Source: Pacificibacter marinus (lineage in GTDB: Bacteria; Pseudomonadota; Alphaproteobacteria; Rhodobacterales; Rhodobacteraceae). Taken from it: DNA of 64,000 bases. A program made the position numbers and the translations under genes. The notes under the pieces are model-generated. The model saw only the letters and a list, made by a program, of their open reading frames with translations. It was not told the DNA's origin and made no database searches. Below are positions 1-9,286 of the stretch, piece by piece (position 1 is the first letter of the stretch; every line of letters begins with the position of its first letter). The stretch is from the NCBI RefSeq assembly GCF_018860505.1, contig NZ_JAHKPU010000013.1:52042-116041 (forward strand), given 5' to 3'.

Positions 1-963
1 CAAGCCCAGTCCGGTGCCGTTCTCACGCCCCGAAACAAAGGGTTCGAAAATATCGCTGGCGATTTCAGGCGGCAGTCCGGGGCCATCGTCGATGATTTCG
101 ACTTGCAAAGGCAAGGCCGCGCCAGAACCATCTTTGCGGCGCAACCTGAGCGACAGATCATAAAACGTCCGAATGCGGATCACGCCACCTTCTTTTTTGT
201 CAGACGCTTCCGCCGCGTTTTTAAACAGGTTCAAAAACACCTGCATAAACTGATCGCCATCGACGAATGTGGGCGGCAATGACGGGTCAAACTCTTCGAC
301 AAATTTCATCGAAGCCGCATAGGATAGCTGCGCCGACTTGCGCGCGCGGTCGATCAGATCGTGCACATTGATGGCGCGTCGTGACGGCGGGCGCAGGTTG
401 CCGAATTGTTCGACCTGTTCCAAAAGCGCGACGATGCGGCGGCTTTCCTCGACAATAAGATCGGTCAATTCTTGGTCTTCGGCTGAAATCCCCATGGACA
501 ACAATTGCGCCGCCCCTGTGATCCCTGCCAGCGGGTTTTTAATTTCATGCGCCAGCATTTCGGCCATGCCAATAGCAGAGCGTGCAGAAGATTTCACCGA
601 ATGCGACCGCCCCAATCGATCTGCGATTTGGCGTGGCTCCATCAACAACAAAACCCAACCTGTCTTTCCAGACAAAGGCGCGATTTGAATGTTACATTGC
701 ACAGGGGCCGCATTCCCGCCTGAGACATCGACATTGTTGATAAACATTGGCGCATCATCACGACGAACGCGCTCGAATGCTTCTTCCAAAGGTGCGTCAA
801 TCGCCAGCTTGTCCATCACAGGCACGCCGCGCATCGATTTGGCTGAGGCGTTGAGAAATCCTTCGGCAGCAGAATTTACTTCACAGATTTTATCGTCATC
901 CGACACAATGATCGATGGCACTGGCAAGGACGGCCATAGTGTTTCAAATGAGGTCGCGCTCAT
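1..963 (-). CDS. ntrB: Nitrogen regulation sensor histidine kinase NtrB (C-terminus cut by window edge)
   Basis: Two-component kinase that phosphorylates NtrC under nitrogen limitation. The minus strand is open from an ATG at 963 to base 1 (321 codons, no stop). Seen in order: an N-terminal PAS-like sensor region, the H-box with the phospho-acceptor His in AHEIKNPL, an N-box with LFKNAAEA, and G-box residues DDGPGLPP followed by GTGLGL at the window edge. Only the last part of the ATPase domain is missing. The start codon overlaps the dusB stop by 4 bases (ATGA), so the two are translationally coupled, the nifR3-ntrB arrangement known from Rhodobacter. ntrC is expected just outside the window. 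Identification is firm. Confidence 0.93.
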   Translation of the reverse strand, partial: MSATSFETLWPSLPVPSIIVSDDDKICEVNSAAEGFLNASAKSMRGVPVMDKLAIDAPLEEAFERVRRDDAPMFINNVDVSGGNAAPVQCNIQIAPLSGKTGWVLLLMEPRQIADRLGRSHSVKSSARSAIGMAEMLAHEIKNPLAGITGAAQLLSMGISAEDQELTDLIVEESRRIVALLEQVEQFGNLRPPSRRAINVHDLIDRARKSAQLSYAASMKFVEEFDPSLPPTFVDGDQFMQVFLNLFKNAAEASDKKEGGVIRIRTFYDLSLRLRRKDGSGAALPLQVEIIDDGPGLPPEIASDIFEPFVSGRENGTGLGL

Positions 964-1940
964 GCGGCTCTCCCTTTCTCAGACAAAGCGTTCGGCAAGT
1001 GATCAAACACTTTGCGCGGGTCTTTGAGGGTCAAAATTTCTTTTCGTAATGCATTCGGCGTGTTGGCTGTATCCATGTACCAACCCAGATGTTTGCGCAT
1101 CACACGCCCACCAATCTCGACACCATAAAACGACAGGCCTGCCTCAAAATGACCGGCAACCATGTCGGCGAATGCGTGTCCATCAGGCTCAACAGGTTTT
1201 GGTGCGCCCATAATATGCGCCGCAACTTGCGCCAAAATCCAAGGCCGCCCCTGCGCTCCCCGTCCGATCATCACGCCATCCGCGCCAGATTGATCCAATG
1301 CGTCTTTGGCCTTATCGGTCGAGGTGATATCACCATTAGCGATCACAGGAATACTCACAGCGTTTTTTACGGCACGGATCGCAGCCCAATCGGCTGATCC
1401 TTTATACATCTGACAGCGTGTGCGCCCGTGAATGGTGATCATTTGAATGCCAGCGGCTTCTGCGCGTCGGGCCAATTCAGGCGCGTTGAGCAATGCGTCA
1501 TCCCAGCCCAAGCGCGTTTTCAATGTCACAGGCACATCGACAGCCGCCACGACAGATTCGATCAAGGTCAGTGCGTGATCCAGATCGCGCATCAACGCGG
1601 AACCCGAATAGCCGCTCACAACTTTTTTCGCAGGGCAGCCCATATTAATATCGATGATGCGTGCGCCGTTGGCTGCAACCATCTTCGCGGCCTCGCCCAT
1701 CCAATGTGCCTCGCGTCCCGCCAATTGCACGGCTGTGTTTTCGACGCCAAACCCAAGCTCGGCTTTTTCGCGCGATCCTGGGCGGGCATTCAACATGTCA
1801 TGGCTTGCCACCATTTCGGACACAACGAGCCCCGCGCCAAAAGACGCGACCAAATCGCGAAACGGCAAATCTGTAATCCCCGCCATAGGGGCGAGAAAGA
1901 TCGGTGGGTCTAGCGTTATATCTGCCAAATGAACGGGCAA
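960..1940 (-). CDS. dusB: tRNA-dihydrouridine synthase (DusB/NifR3 family)
   Basis: FMN-dependent reduction of uridine to dihydrouridine in the D-loop of tRNA. The 326-residue TIM-barrel protein has the family's N-terminal [14 protein letters not shown], the catalytic Cys102 in NMGCPAKKV, and the FMN-phosphate motif IANGDI. A later [16 protein letters not shown] segment is also typical. The start is a TTG at 1940: no ATG lies upstream of the FLAPM motif, and AAGGA sits about 8 bases before it. It is the first gene of the dusB-ntrB operon and diverges from ispDF. The historical name nifR3 reflects linkage to nitrogen control, not a proven regulatory role. Confidence 0.95.
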   Translation of the reverse strand: MPVHLADITLDPPIFLAPMAGITDLPFRDLVASFGAGLVVSEMVASHDMLNARPGSREKAELGFGVENTAVQLAGREAHWMGEAAKMVAANGARIIDINMGCPAKKVVSGYSGSALMRDLDHALTLIESVVAAVDVPVTLKTRLGWDDALLNAPELARRAEAAGIQMITIHGRTRCQMYKGSADWAAIRAVKNAVSIPVIANGDITSTDKAKDALDQSGADGVMIGRGAQGRPWILAQVAAHIMGAPKPVEPDGHAFADMVAGHFEAGLSFYGVEIGGRVMRKHLGWYMDTANTPNALRKEILTLKDPRKVFDHLPNALSEKGRAA

Positions 1941-2017
1941 GCGATTAATCCTTGTGCATATTGATCATGGGTATCTGTGTATTGTCAGAGTCGCAAAGGG
2001 TTGAGCGCAAAAAAATG

Positions 2018-2048
2018 GCTTAAAAGTGCATTTGCACATTTTTTAAGC
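2018..2048. promoter_or_regulatory. Inverted repeat in the dusB/ispDF divergent promoter region
   Basis: The arms GCTTAAAA and TTTTAAGC enclose a perfect inner palindrome GTGCATTTGCAC (2026-2037). The right side carries two extra bases. It lies about 80 bases upstream of dusB and about 60 bases upstream of the ispDF ATG, so it could be an operator serving either gene. No regulator family is recognised. Confidence 0.4.
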
Positions 2049-2106
2049 ACATCTTTGGCCTGAGGCGACCATTGCGTTGGGCCTCACCACATATTATCCA
2101 CGCGAT

Positions 2107-3267
2107 ATGACAGTGATAGCTTTGATCGTTGCCGCAGGACGCGGCACCCGTGCGGGCGGCGATACCCCCAAACAGTGGCGCCCTCTTGGTGGGGATGCGT
2201 CATGCCCACGGGTCATCGATCATACAATCGCGGCCTTTCGCCCCTTTGTGGATCACATCGTGGTGGTGCATCACAAAGATGACGCTGACCTCATGCAGAC
2301 CCTCAACGATGTCACGCCCGTTGTAGGTGGTGCGACACGCAGTACTTCGGTCAAAGCAGGCCTCAAAGCCATCAAAGGGTCAGGCGTCACGCACGTGTTA
2401 ATTCATGACGCAGCCCGCGCCTTGGTGCCCGCTTCAGTGATCAAAGATGTTTTGGCCGCCCTTGCAAACGGACCCGCAGCCGCCCCAGCCTTGCAAGTCA
2501 CCGATGCGCTTTGGCGTGGCGATACAACTGTTGAGGGCACCCAAGATCGCACAGGATTATGGCGCGCACAGACGCCGCAAGGGTTTGACTTTGAAACTAT
2601 TTTACAGGCTCATCACGCCTACGCTGTTGAAGCCGCCGACGATGTCGAAGTGGCGCGTGCTGCAGGCATTCAAGTTGCCATCACCCTTGGCGATGAAGAC
2701 AATTTCAAGATAACCCACCCCGATGATTTCGCTCGCGCCGAACATGTTTTGGCCGCGCGCCTGAGACAAGATAAGGACAAGCATCAAATGGATATTCGCC
2801 TTGGCAACGGCTATGATGTGCACCGATTTGGTGTGGGCGACCATGTGTGGCTCTGCGGTATTAAAGTCCCCCATAACAGAGGCTTGCAAGGGCATTCTGA
2901 TGCAGATGTGGGTATGCACGCGCTGACAGATGCCATTTACGGCGCCTTGGCCGAAGGCGACATAGGTCGCCATTTTCCACCCTCAGACATGCAATGGAAA
3001 GGTGCGGCCAGCCATATATTCTTGCGCCATGCCATCGATTTGGCCCGCTCGCGTGGCTATGAGATGTCCAATTGCGACGTGACATTGGTCTGTGAACAGC
3101 CCAAAATCGGCCCACATGCGGATGCAATGCGCGCCGCCCTTTCCGACATCCTGTCTGTGGATTTAGGCCGTATTTCGGTCAAAGCCACCACCTCGGAACG
3201 TCTTGGGTTCACGGGGCGCGAAGAAGGCATCGCCTCGCTCGCCACCGCAACCTTGATCAAACGCTAG
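2107..3267 (+). CDS. ispDF: Bifunctional IspD/IspF enzyme of the MEP isoprenoid pathway
   Basis: Fusion of 2-C-methyl-D-erythritol 4-phosphate cytidylyltransferase (IspD, residues about 1-220) and 2-C-methyl-D-erythritol 2,4-cyclodiphosphate synthase (IspF, about 225-386). IspD shows the nucleotide-binding [14 protein letters not shown] and the HDAARALV motif. IspF shows the metal-binding [10 protein letters not shown] and the [15 protein letters not shown] signature. The two domains catalyse steps 3 and 5 of the pathway, skipping the IspE kinase step. The ATG at 2107 is preferred because [13 protein letters not shown] is the usual IspD N-terminus, although its ribosome site is weak. A TTG at 2077 would add 10 residues. 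The IspDF fusion is typical of alphaproteobacteria. Confidence 0.95.
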   Translation: MTVIALIVAAGRGTRAGGDTPKQWRPLGGDASCPRVIDHTIAAFRPFVDHIVVVHHKDDADLMQTLNDVTPVVGGATRSTSVKAGLKAIKGSGVTHVLIHDAARALVPASVIKDVLAALANGPAAAPALQVTDALWRGDTTVEGTQDRTGLWRAQTPQGFDFETILQAHHAYAVEAADDVEVARAAGIQVAITLGDEDNFKITHPDDFARAEHVLAARLRQDKDKHQMDIRLGNGYDVHRFGVGDHVWLCGIKVPHNRGLQGHSDADVGMHALTDAIYGALAEGDIGRHFPPSDMQWKGAASHIFLRHAIDLARSRGYEMSNCDVTLVCEQPKIGPHADAMRAALSDILSVDLGRISVKATTSERLGFTGREEGIASLATATLIKR

Positions 3268-3275
3268 GACACGCC

Positions 3276-3785
3276 ATGAAAGATATCGCTGAAATCATCG
3301 CCACCTTTGCCCGCATAGGCTATTTAAAGCCTGCCCCTGGCACTTGGGGCTCTGCTGCGGCCGTGCCTGTGTTTTGGGCCCTCAATGAGGTCGGCGGATT
3401 TGCCCTGTGCATTGCTGCCACCATTATAGTGTTTGTTGTCGGTCTTTGGGCAACGCAAATCATGACCAAGGACGCCACCGCTGGCACCGAAGAACATGAC
3501 CCCTCCGAGATCGTGATCGACGAAGTGGCGGGGCAATGGATCGCGCTTTGGCCTGTAGCCTTTGGCGCACAAATGATGGGCGTGGAAAGTGCGCGACTTT
3601 GGCCCGGCTATTTGGCGGCCTTTGTGCTGTTTCGCCTATTCGACATCTGGAAACCCAGCCTTGTGGGCAAAGCGGATCGTCGCGGAGACGCAATGGGTGT
3701 GATGCTGGACGATGTGATCGCTGGCGTTTTTGCCGCCATTTGCGTGATAGCCCTTGCGAGCCTCGCACATGGAGTGTTGATGTGA
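3276..3785 (+). CDS. pgpA: Phosphatidylglycerophosphatase A
   Basis: Integral membrane phosphatase making phosphatidylglycerol from its phosphate. The 169-residue protein has the N-terminal TFARIGYLKPAPGTWGS segment and the acidic motif EIVIDEVAGQW typical of PgpA. The RLFDIWKP and GDAMGVMLDDVIAG motifs follow, the latter supplying metal-binding acidic residues in the active site. Several hydrophobic helices are visible. It starts 8 bases after ispDF and its stop overlaps the GTG of cinA, so the three genes form one transcription unit. Confidence 0.93.
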   Translation: MKDIAEIIATFARIGYLKPAPGTWGSAAAVPVFWALNEVGGFALCIAATIIVFVVGLWATQIMTKDATAGTEEHDPSEIVIDEVAGQWIALWPVAFGAQMMGVESARLWPGYLAAFVLFRLFDIWKPSLVGKADRRGDAMGVMLDDVIAGVFAAICVIALASLAHGVLM

Positions 3786-4264
3786 GCACTGATCTGACGG
3801 CTTTGGCCACCGAGGTCCTTGCCTTGGCGCGTGCGAAATCCGTGAAAATCGCCACTGCAGAAAGCTGCACTGGCGGGTTGATCATCGGTGCGCTGACGGA
3901 AATTGCGGGATCATCCGATGTGGTAGACCGTGGATTCATCACCTATTCCAATGAGGCAAAGATCGAAATGCTGGGCATTGACCCAGACACGCTTGATCTT
4001 CATGGCGCGGTGTCTGAACAAATCGCACAGCAAATGGCCGATGGCGCGCTTGAGCGATCACGCGCGGGTCTGACGGTGTCCGTGACTGGTATTGCTGGCC
4101 CTGGCGGGTCTGCGTTCAAACCTGAAGGCCGCGTTTGCTTTGGATTGGCGCAAACAGGGCTGACAACGCGTGTTAAAACCGTCGAATTTGGTGCGCTGGG
4201 GCGGTCGAATGTGCGGATAGCAACGATACGAACAGCACTAGAATGGCTGCGCGAGGCGCTGTAA
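3782..4264 (+). CDS. pncC: CinA C-terminal domain protein, nicotinamide-nucleotide amidohydrolase
   Basis: Family enzymes deamidate nicotinamide mononucleotide for NAD salvage. The 160-residue protein consists only of the CinA C-terminal domain: KIATAESCTGGLI near the N-terminus, then GFITYSNEAKIEMLG, VSVTGIAGPGG and PEGRVCFGLA. The N-terminal COG1058 domain of full-length CinA is absent. The start is the GTG at 3782, overlapping the pgpA stop by four bases (GTGA); the frame stays open further upstream but has no coupled start. The pgpA-cinA order is common in alphaproteobacteria. Domain assignment is secure; the in vivo substrate is inferred from the family. Confidence 0.9.
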   Translation: MSTDLTALATEVLALARAKSVKIATAESCTGGLIIGALTEIAGSSDVVDRGFITYSNEAKIEMLGIDPDTLDLHGAVSEQIAQQMADGALERSRAGLTVSVTGIAGPGGSAFKPEGRVCFGLAQTGLTTRVKTVEFGALGRSNVRIATIRTALEWLREAL

Positions 4265-4457
4265 CGCTGTAAATACGGCAAGAGATTCATTTTAGATTAA
4301 ATTTTAAACTCAATACGTAAATTCAGCATAATTACGCGCCACTTTCACAATTGCCCTATATTTAACCGACCAAAATCAGACAAAGCCCCTTTCCTGATCA
4401 CGTTTAAGCCGCTTTACGCGCCGCTAACGCTTAAAAAAACATCCTGAGGAGGGGAAG

Positions 4458-5639
4458 ATGGTCGGAGCTGATACCGCGTGGATCATGGTTGCAACCGCAT
4501 TGGTCCTATTCATGTCGCTGCCAGGCTTGGCATTGTTCTACGGCGGGCTTGTACGCGCCCGCAATGTGCTGAGTGTCTTTATGCATGTCTACGCCATTGC
4601 CTGCGTGATGAGCATTCTGTGGCTGGCCTTTGGCTATTCCATCGCTTTTGGCAACGGCGGTCCAATTTGGGGCGGTTTGGGCAAGATGTTCTTGACGGGC
4701 GTTGACGCCAATTCTGTGTCTGGCACCATCCCTGAAGTGCTGTTTTTTGCCTTTCAGATGACCTTTGCGATCATCACCCCTGCGCTTATTGTGGGCGCTT
4801 ATGTCGAGCGGATCAATTTTGCCTTTGTGATCTTGTTTTCATCCTTGTGGATGCTGGCCTGCTACGCGCCTGTCACCCATTGGATTTGGGGCGGCGGCTT
4901 CTTGGCGGACGGCGGCATTTTCGGCGACACAGGCACAATGGATTTCGCGGGCGGCATCGTCGTGCATGAAACCGCTGGCATCGCGGCTTTGATTTTGGCC
5001 GTGATGCTTGGACGGCGTAAAGTGGACAACAAGCCCCCGCACAACCCCGGTTACGTGATGATCGGCGCTTCTATGCTGTGGGTCGGCTGGTTCGGCTTTA
5101 ACGGCGGGTCGCAATTGGCAGCCGACGGCGGTGCAGCCATGGCAATCACTGTGACGCATATCTCTGCGGCGGCGGCCTCAATCACTTGGGCGATTTGGGA
5201 AAAGGTCAAATACGGCAAAGCCTCTCTCGTGGGCATCGTCACTGGCACCATCGCGGGCCTTGCTTCGATCACACCGGCCTCTGGTTTTGTTGGTCCAGTG
5301 GCAGCTTTGATTATCGGCAGCGTTGCTGGGATTTTATGCCAAGAGATGGTCAACGTGATCCGCAACAAGTTGAACATAGACGACACATTGGACGTCTTCG
5401 CGGTCCACGGTGTGGGCGGTATTTTTGGCACGATCATGATCATCTTTTTTGCTGACGGCGCAAATGCCATCGCACAATTCGGCGCGTTGGGCATCGTTGG
5501 GGTGTTCACCTTTATTGTGACTGTCGCCTTGATCAAACTCTGTCAGCTTGTCACACCTTTGCGCGTTGATGCGGAAGTCGAACAACAAGGCTTGGACTTG
5601 GCCCAACACGGTGAAAGCGCCTACGACCACAATTCGTAA
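4458..5639 (+). CDS. amtB: Ammonium transporter (Amt/Rh family)
   Basis: Inner-membrane ammonium channel of 393 residues with about 11 transmembrane helices. Family hallmarks are LALFYGGLVRARNVLS in the first helix region, DFAGGIVVHETAG with the first pore histidine, and DVFAVHGVGGIFGT with the second pore histidine. There is no separate signal peptide; the protein begins directly with a membrane segment. The start ATG follows a strong GAGGAGGGG ribosome site. No glnK (PII) gene lies next to it in this window, unlike the common glnK-amtB pairing. The 193-base upstream region is AT-rich; I saw no convincing sigma-54 (GGCAC-N5-TTGC) promoter in it. Confidence 0.95.
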   Translation: MVGADTAWIMVATALVLFMSLPGLALFYGGLVRARNVLSVFMHVYAIACVMSILWLAFGYSIAFGNGGPIWGGLGKMFLTGVDANSVSGTIPEVLFFAFQMTFAIITPALIVGAYVERINFAFVILFSSLWMLACYAPVTHWIWGGGFLADGGIFGDTGTMDFAGGIVVHETAGIAALILAVMLGRRKVDNKPPHNPGYVMIGASMLWVGWFGFNGGSQLAADGGAAMAITVTHISAAAASITWAIWEKVKYGKASLVGIVTGTIAGLASITPASGFVGPVAALIIGSVAGILCQEMVNVIRNKLNIDDTLDVFAVHGVGGIFGTIMIIFFADGANAIAQFGALGIVGVFTFIVTVALIKLCQLVTPLRVDAEVEQQGLDLAQHGESAYDHNS

Positions 5640-5668
5640 GCGTCACGTTTTGTTCCATGAAAAAGGCA

Positions 5669-5696
5669 CCGAGGCGGATCGAAAGGTCTGCCTTGG
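5669..5696. terminator. Possible hairpin between converging amtB and ratA
   Basis: CCGAGGCGGA pairs with TCTGCCTTGG (10 pairs, three G-U) around an 8-base loop in the gap between the converging genes. There is no T-run, so intrinsic termination is uncertain. Confidence 0.3.
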
Positions 5697-5750
5697 CGCG
5701 CGAATAAGAACAGCGGCAAACGATGCGTTTGGTCGCATTAAGCCAGTCCT

Positions 5751-6197
5751 TTACCCGTAAAGATCAGCCGCGCGTTTTTCAAAAGCACTGACAACGCGGC
5801 GCATAGCTTCATTAAAGACCACGCCGATCACCGATTGCAGGATCGCATTTTTAAACTCGAAATCGACGAAAAATTCGACCTCGCAGGTGCCATCCTCAAG
5901 ATCGCGGAACTGCCACCAACTTTTCATATATTTGAACGGACCATCCAGATATTCGGTGTCGATTTTTTTATCCACAGGCCAAAGCACCACTTTAGAGCCA
6001 AACTTTTCGCGAAACACTTTGAACGAGATCACCAGATCGGCCAGCATGATTTCGTGATCCCCCATATCGTCACGCGACCTGATGCGTGCGGCGGCGTTCC
6101 ATGGCAGGAATTTTGGGTAGCTTTGAACATCCCCCACCAGATCGTACATCTGCTGGGCGGTGTAGGGCATGATTTTGATTTCGCGGTGCGTCGGCAT
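5751..6197 (-). CDS. Coq10/RatA family START-domain protein
   Basis: Small lipid-binding START-fold protein of 148 residues. It matches the ubiquinone-binding Coq10 / RatA family: PYTAQQMYDLVGDVQSYPKF near the N-terminus, a central WQFRDLEDGTCEVEFFVDFEF strand region, and a C-terminal helix NEAMRRVVSAFEKRA. In mitochondria Coq10 assists ubiquinone function; the E. coli homologue was called a ribosome-associating toxin, so annotations differ. The ATG at 6197 is chosen because family members begin a few residues before this motif and an AGAG ribosome site precedes it. A longer frame to 6284 is unlikely. It diverges from hpt. Confidence 0.85.
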   Translation of the reverse strand: MPTHREIKIMPYTAQQMYDLVGDVQSYPKFLPWNAAARIRSRDDMGDHEIMLADLVISFKVFREKFGSKVVLWPVDKKIDTEYLDGPFKYMKSWWQFRDLEDGTCEVEFFVDFEFKNAILQSVIGVVFNEAMRRVVSAFEKRAADLYG

Positions 6198-6263
6198 AGT
6201 CTCTGGTCTAATTATTTCAGGGTGATATGTCTTACCTAAGCGCGCAAATTGCAAGAGGTTACC

Positions 6264-6827
6264 ATGACGCAGGCCCCCTATCACATCGATGTTATGATTT
6301 CGGCCAAGACCATCGCCGCACGGATCGAAGATTTGGCACTCACCATTCGCAAAGAATACGCCAACACCGACAAGCTTGTGGTGATCGGGCTATTGCGCGG
6401 ATCATTCGTGTTTATCGCCGATCTGGTGCGCGAATTGGACATGAATGTCGAGGTGGATTTTCTTGAGGTGTCATCTTACGGCGACGGCATGGAAAGCTCT
6501 AGAAATGTAAAAATATACAAAGACTTGCGCGGGGACATTGAAGGGCGTGATGTCTTGGTTGTCGAAGATATCGTCGACACAGGGCACACGATGACATCCG
6601 TTATGGAATTGCTGCAATCACGTCATCCGCGTAAGATCGAAACCATTGCATTGCTTGATAAACCCGTACGCCGCGAGGTCGCGTTTAAAACCACATGGAC
6701 AGGATTCGAAATTCCCGATGCTTTTGTTGTCGGCTACGGCATCGATTTTGCCCAAGCCAATCGCAACCTGCCCTATATCGGCACAGTGGTGTTTGAGGAT
6801 GATGGCCCAGTGGAGGCCTCCGCATGA
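6264..6827 (+). CDS. hpt: Hypoxanthine phosphoribosyltransferase
   Basis: Purine salvage enzyme transferring phosphoribose from PRPP to hypoxanthine or guanine. The 187-residue protein carries the PRPP-binding loop [14 protein letters not shown], the early [13 protein letters not shown] segment and the C-terminal VGYGIDFAQ motif that contacts the base. The start is the ATG at 6264, preceded by AAGAGG; an in-frame TTG at 6249 has no ribosome site. The stop overlaps the next small gene by ATGA. Together with guaA and guaB elsewhere in the window it belongs to GMP supply. Confidence 0.94.
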   Translation: MTQAPYHIDVMISAKTIAARIEDLALTIRKEYANTDKLVVIGLLRGSFVFIADLVRELDMNVEVDFLEVSSYGDGMESSRNVKIYKDLRGDIEGRDVLVVEDIVDTGHTMTSVMELLQSRHPRKIETIALLDKPVRREVAFKTTWTGFEIPDAFVVGYGIDFAQANRNLPYIGTVVFEDDGPVEASA

Positions 6828-7018
6828 ATTTGATGTGGTTCGTGCGCGCCAAACGCTGGGCCAAAAAACCGCCAAGTCCTCAGCGGATCAAGCTGGTGTT
6901 TGGGGTGGTGTTGCTCTGCTTGGTTTTGGTGGGAATTGAGAAATTCATTGGCGTTCCAGAATGGATGCAATTGGAACGCTCTGGCCGCAATGGATTGAAC
7001 GTTGGCTTACCACGTTAA
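6824..7018 (+). CDS. Small single-pass membrane protein, unknown function
   Basis: A 64-residue protein with a basic N-terminus ([18 protein letters not shown]), one hydrophobic helix ([20 protein letters not shown]) and a short polar tail. Such a layout fits a single inner-membrane anchor with the N-terminus inside. The ATG overlaps the hpt stop by four bases, which suggests translational coupling and supports it being real. I recognise no characterised family; no function is proposed. Confidence 0.7.
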   Translation: MNLMWFVRAKRWAKKPPSPQRIKLVFGVVLLCLVLVGIEKFIGVPEWMQLERSGRNGLNVGLPR

Positions 7019-7087
7019 TTTGATTCACGCTCGACGGACACTGTGCTAGGCTGCCCCCAAACACGTCATACAATGCCGGAGACACAG

Positions 7088-7978
7088 ATGTTAAAGCTCG
7101 CAACCTATTCTGCTGGAACAGTTATTCTTGGCGTCGCTGTCGCTTGGGTTTTGACCGAGCCGCGCCATGCGGACTTGGAAGAGATCGCGAGCTTCACGCC
7201 TGATCTGGCACGCGGAGAATATGTTTATACAGCCGGCGGATGTGCCTCGTGCCATGCGGGCGATGATGGCAATGGCGAATCCTTAACTGGCGGCATGGCG
7301 TTTGAGTCTGCTTTTGGCACATTCTATGCGCCCAATATTTCGCCTGATCCTGATCAGGGCATTGGCACGTGGTCGGCGCTCAATTTAGCTGACGCGATGC
7401 TGCACGGCACCTCCCCCGAAGGCGAACACTTATACCCCGCCTTTCCCTATACCTCTTACGCCAAAATGGACCCCGCAGACGTTGTCTCTTTGCACGCCTA
7501 TCTGATGACCCTGCCCGCATCAACTGTGCCGAGCAAAGCCCATGATGTTGGCTTTCCATTCAACATCCGCCGCAGTTTGGGCGGATGGAAGCTGTTGTTT
7601 GGCACCAGCGCGGGGGATTGGGTCGTGAACGATCCGAACATGACAGAGCAAGACCTACAGGGGCGTTATTTGGTCGAAGCGCTTGCCCATTGCGCTGAAT
7701 GTCACACGCCACGCAACGCCTTGGGCGGCATGGAAACCGCGAAATGGCTTGGCGGCGCGCCCAACCCATCTGGCAATGGCACGATCCCCAATATCACCCC
7801 CGGCACGCTGACATGGTCCGAAGAAGATATCGCCTATTATCTGGAAAGCGGCTTCACACCTGAGTATGATTCCGTCGGCGGACACATGGCGCATGTGGTT
7901 GATAATTTTGCCGCATTAGACGCCAGCGATCGCGAAGCTGTCGCAAGCTATCTGAAACGTGTGGCCCCTGTTGAATAG
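7088..7978 (+). CDS. Diheme c-type cytochrome
   Basis: Periplasmic or membrane-anchored electron carrier of about 296 residues with two CXXCH heme sites: CASCHAGDDG in the first third and CAECHTPRNA in the second half, each within a cytochrome c fold. The N-terminus LATYSAGTVILGVAVAWVL is an uncleaved anchor or signal. Conserved IPNITP- and APNISP-type loops resemble the diheme cytochrome subunits that accept electrons from periplasmic dehydrogenases. No dehydrogenase gene adjoins it, so its partner is unknown. The ATG at 7088 is preferred over 7073 and 7043 because a GGAG site precedes it. It converges with the methyltransferase gene. Confidence 0.85.
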   Translation: MLKLATYSAGTVILGVAVAWVLTEPRHADLEEIASFTPDLARGEYVYTAGGCASCHAGDDGNGESLTGGMAFESAFGTFYAPNISPDPDQGIGTWSALNLADAMLHGTSPEGEHLYPAFPYTSYAKMDPADVVSLHAYLMTLPASTVPSKAHDVGFPFNIRRSLGGWKLLFGTSAGDWVVNDPNMTEQDLQGRYLVEALAHCAECHTPRNALGGMETAKWLGGAPNPSGNGTIPNITPGTLTWSEEDIAYYLESGFTPEYDSVGGHMAHVVDNFAALDASDREAVASYLKRVAPVE

Positions 7979-8009
7979 CGGCACAGATAGAACAGGGCGC
8001 TTTAAATAT

Positions 8010-9164
8010 CTAGCGCAAGATATCGGTTTTAAATAGCTTTACCTTAAGGCCACCATGGGCGATGGGGGCCTCTGTTGGCAACCACGGCAGTTTCGTCGCC
8101 TCGGCCAATTGCGTGTCAGAGGTGATCATGCCCACCCGCCAGCCTTTGAATTTGCTCCGCATCACATCACCGAATGATCCGTAAAGCGCAAAGAGGTCTT
8201 TTTTCTTGCCGATCCGTGCACCATATGGCGGATTGACGATCACAAGACCCGCAGGGCCATCCGGGCGTTCCAAGCTGGACACTTGCGTTGGCGTAAAGTG
8301 ACACAAGGCGTCGACCCCTGCCCGCGTGGCATTGTCTTTGGCGAAACCAATCACATTGACGTTGCGGTCTGAGCCGTAAAACTGTTGTTCACTGGGCCTG
8401 ATTTTCCACGCCTCCCGCATGCGCTGCACCGCAACCTCATCATAGGTCGCAAGTTTTTCAAACGCGAAACTGCGCGCGCGCCCAGCCATGAAGTTTCGAG
8501 ATATTTCAGCGGCTTCTATCAAAAACGTGCCAGAACCACACATGGGATCAAGCACAGGTTCTTGACCCGTATACCCACAAGCCCGCAGCGCCAAAGCCGC
8601 CATTGTTTCACGCATCGGCGCTTTGCCCATGGCTTGTTTGTGACCGCGTTTGTGCAGGCCTTCGCCTGAGGTATCGATGGAAAAATGAAGATTGTTATCA
8701 TCGATGCGCACTTTGATGACGATATCGGCGTCTTCTAAGCCTTCGGCGATTTTCGCACCGAATTCTTCATGAATGGCCCGCTCAATACGTTCGACAGCGG
8801 CACCTGCGTGATAGATTTTGGATTTTTTGTTGGTGTTTACCTCGGCTTTGATGCTGAGATTTTCATCCAAAATCGCTTGGCCTAAAATATCACCCCAAGG
8901 GAATTTACGCGCGCGTTTGTCGAGTTGCGCCAAATGAAAGGCACGAAATTCGCCGATACGCGCCAAGACCTTAGACGGGCCGCGCAGGGTCAGATTGGCC
9001 CGCCACACATCGGTCCAATTGCCGTGAATCGTCACACCGCCGCCCGTAGCAACTGGGTTACGGAACCCCGCCTCGCTCACTTCTTCAAGCAAGACCTGCT
9101 CAAGTCCGGGTACGGTCGACAGGAAAATGTCGAAAGTGGCATTGGCTGGCGTGGAATTGGACAT
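8010..9164 (-). CDS. THUMP-domain 23S rRNA methyltransferase (RlmL N-terminal type)
   Basis: SAM-dependent RNA N2-guanine methyltransferase of the RlmL/YcbY class, 384 residues. The N-terminal part has the ferredoxin-like and THUMP region (FDIFLSTVPGLEQVLLEEV, then the RNA-binding core). The C-terminal Rossmann domain has motif I DPMCGSGTFLIEAA and the catalytic NPPYG. It corresponds to the N-terminal half of E. coli RlmL; the RlmK half is absent. The start at 9164 gives a standard N-terminus; the longer reading frame to 9248 has no family support. It lies downstream of lipA on the same strand with a hairpin between them. Confidence 0.9.
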   Translation of the reverse strand: MSNSTPANATFDIFLSTVPGLEQVLLEEVSEAGFRNPVATGGGVTIHGNWTDVWRANLTLRGPSKVLARIGEFRAFHLAQLDKRARKFPWGDILGQAILDENLSIKAEVNTNKKSKIYHAGAAVERIERAIHEEFGAKIAEGLEDADIVIKVRIDDNNLHFSIDTSGEGLHKRGHKQAMGKAPMRETMAALALRACGYTGQEPVLDPMCGSGTFLIEAAEISRNFMAGRARSFAFEKLATYDEVAVQRMREAWKIRPSEQQFYGSDRNVNVIGFAKDNATRAGVDALCHFTPTQVSSLERPDGPAGLVIVNPPYGARIGKKKDLFALYGSFGDVMRSKFKGWRVGMITSDTQLAEATKLPWLPTEAPIAHGGLKVKLFKTDILR

Positions 9165-9238
9165 GCTGGGCCTCAATGTGGAACGGATCGCGTTGACGGC
9201 TTGTGTCACGCGCAGCGCGCTATGATCAAGGCAAAAGA

Positions 9239-9264
9239 AAACCGGCAAGTTGCCCCGCCGGTTT
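9239..9264 (-). terminator. Intrinsic terminator after lipA
   Basis: On the minus strand AAACCGGC pairs with GCCGGTTT across a 10-base loop and is followed by TCTTTT. It sits just downstream of the lipA stop. Confidence 0.7.
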
Positions 9265-9286
9265 GAATGTTAGATTTTTAAACGCT

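Noticed and set aside
4265..4457. Sigma-54 promoter for amtB
   Set aside because: Words like CCAC and TTGC occur, but not with the GGCAC-N5-TTGC spacing.
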